Source: Vibrio inusitatus (GTDB lineage: Bacteria; Pseudomonadota; Gammaproteobacteria; Enterobacterales; Vibrionaceae). From it: DNA of 64,000 bases. The translations under genes were made by a program, and so were the position numbers. Positions 63,890 through 64,000 of the stretch are shown here, in pieces. Below the pieces are notes generated by a model. The model made no database searches, was not told where the DNA came from, and was given only the letters and a program-made list of their open reading frames with translations. How positions within the stretch are numbered: position 1 is the first letter of the stretch; every line of letters begins with the position of its first letter. The DNA is taken from contig AP024878.1 in NCBI GenBank assembly GCA_024346935.1, positions 2,294,001 through 2,358,000 of the forward strand, in the 5' to 3' direction.

Positions 63890-64000
63890 ATGGCTTCTCG
63901 TTTTAACATGAAACATCAAACTATAATCGGTCTTCTATCTGCTTTGTTGCTTTTTGGATGCAGCAGTAGCGATGACATCGTCCCTGATATCCCACCAGCG
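63890..64000 (+). CDS. bamD: Outer-membrane assembly lipoprotein BamD (N-terminus only)
   Basis: The first 37 codons of a lipoprotein. It has a signal peptide with lipobox LFGC (Cys near residue 24) followed by SSSDDIVPDIPPA, the expected BamD opening. BamD is an essential TPR part of the BAM complex. Starts at ATG 63890, ATG 63908 and TTG 63884 are in frame; AGGA at 63870 favours the earlier ones. The rest lies outside the window. Confidence 0.88.
   Translation, partial: MASRFNMKHQTIIGLLSALLLFGCSSSDDIVPDIPPA

Overview
The window is a stretch of a Vibrio chromosome. The evidence is the rRNA operon layout (16S, Glu-Lys-Ala-Val tRNAs, 23S, 5S, tRNA-Asp), the HlyU-NhaR-NptA group, the OxyR2/Prx2 peroxide pair, and the Vibrio-type long PstC and PstA permeases. 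I could not resolve the species. Both ends are cut: an unidentified C-terminus lies at 3-215 and the start of bamD at 63890-64000.

Layout. (1) 1-4300: accessory carbohydrate-type region with two tandem LacI regulators and a maltoporin-like porin, and operator-like palindromes beside both. (2) 4314-15560, minus strand: the translation and RNA-metabolism cluster secG, tRNA-Leu, tRNA-fMet, rimP, nusA, infB, rbfA, truB, rpsO, pnp, nlpI. It is interrupted at 8198-8662 by a heptamer tandem repeat and two copies of an inverted REP pair. (3) 15747-22365: lspA, ileS, ribF and murJ (minus) divergent from rpsT (plus). (4) 22463-33284: hlyU, nhaR, nptA, an outer-membrane barrel, thyA, lgt, a TSUP permease, ptsP, rppH, a 612-bp regulatory gap, mutH and a small unknown gene. 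(5) 33410-35125: oxyR2 divergent from a 2-Cys peroxiredoxin. (6) 35343-48349: cutC, then a phosphate block (phoU-pstB-pstA-pstC divergent from ppk1-ppx, then phoB-phoR-pstS), with clear Pho boxes between pstC and ppk1. (7) 48531-52619: rdgC, a U32 tRNA hydroxylase with an adjacent ferredoxin, a DUF6314-like protein and a DMT transporter. (8) 53125-59294: a full rrn operon on the minus strand with two promoters. (9) 59403-63765: rluD, pgeF, clpB, divergent from bamD.

Most of this is conserved core genome. Compared with the Vibrio cholerae order as I remember it, the window joins three core blocks, with junctions at lspA/secG and near mutH/oxyR2. The most notable non-coding signals are the REP/heptamer mosaic that supplies the end of truB, a three-fold GATC-containing repeat with DnaA boxes upstream of mutH, the Pho boxes, and the long pnp leader stem. 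I found no convincing undescribed defence or biosynthetic system.
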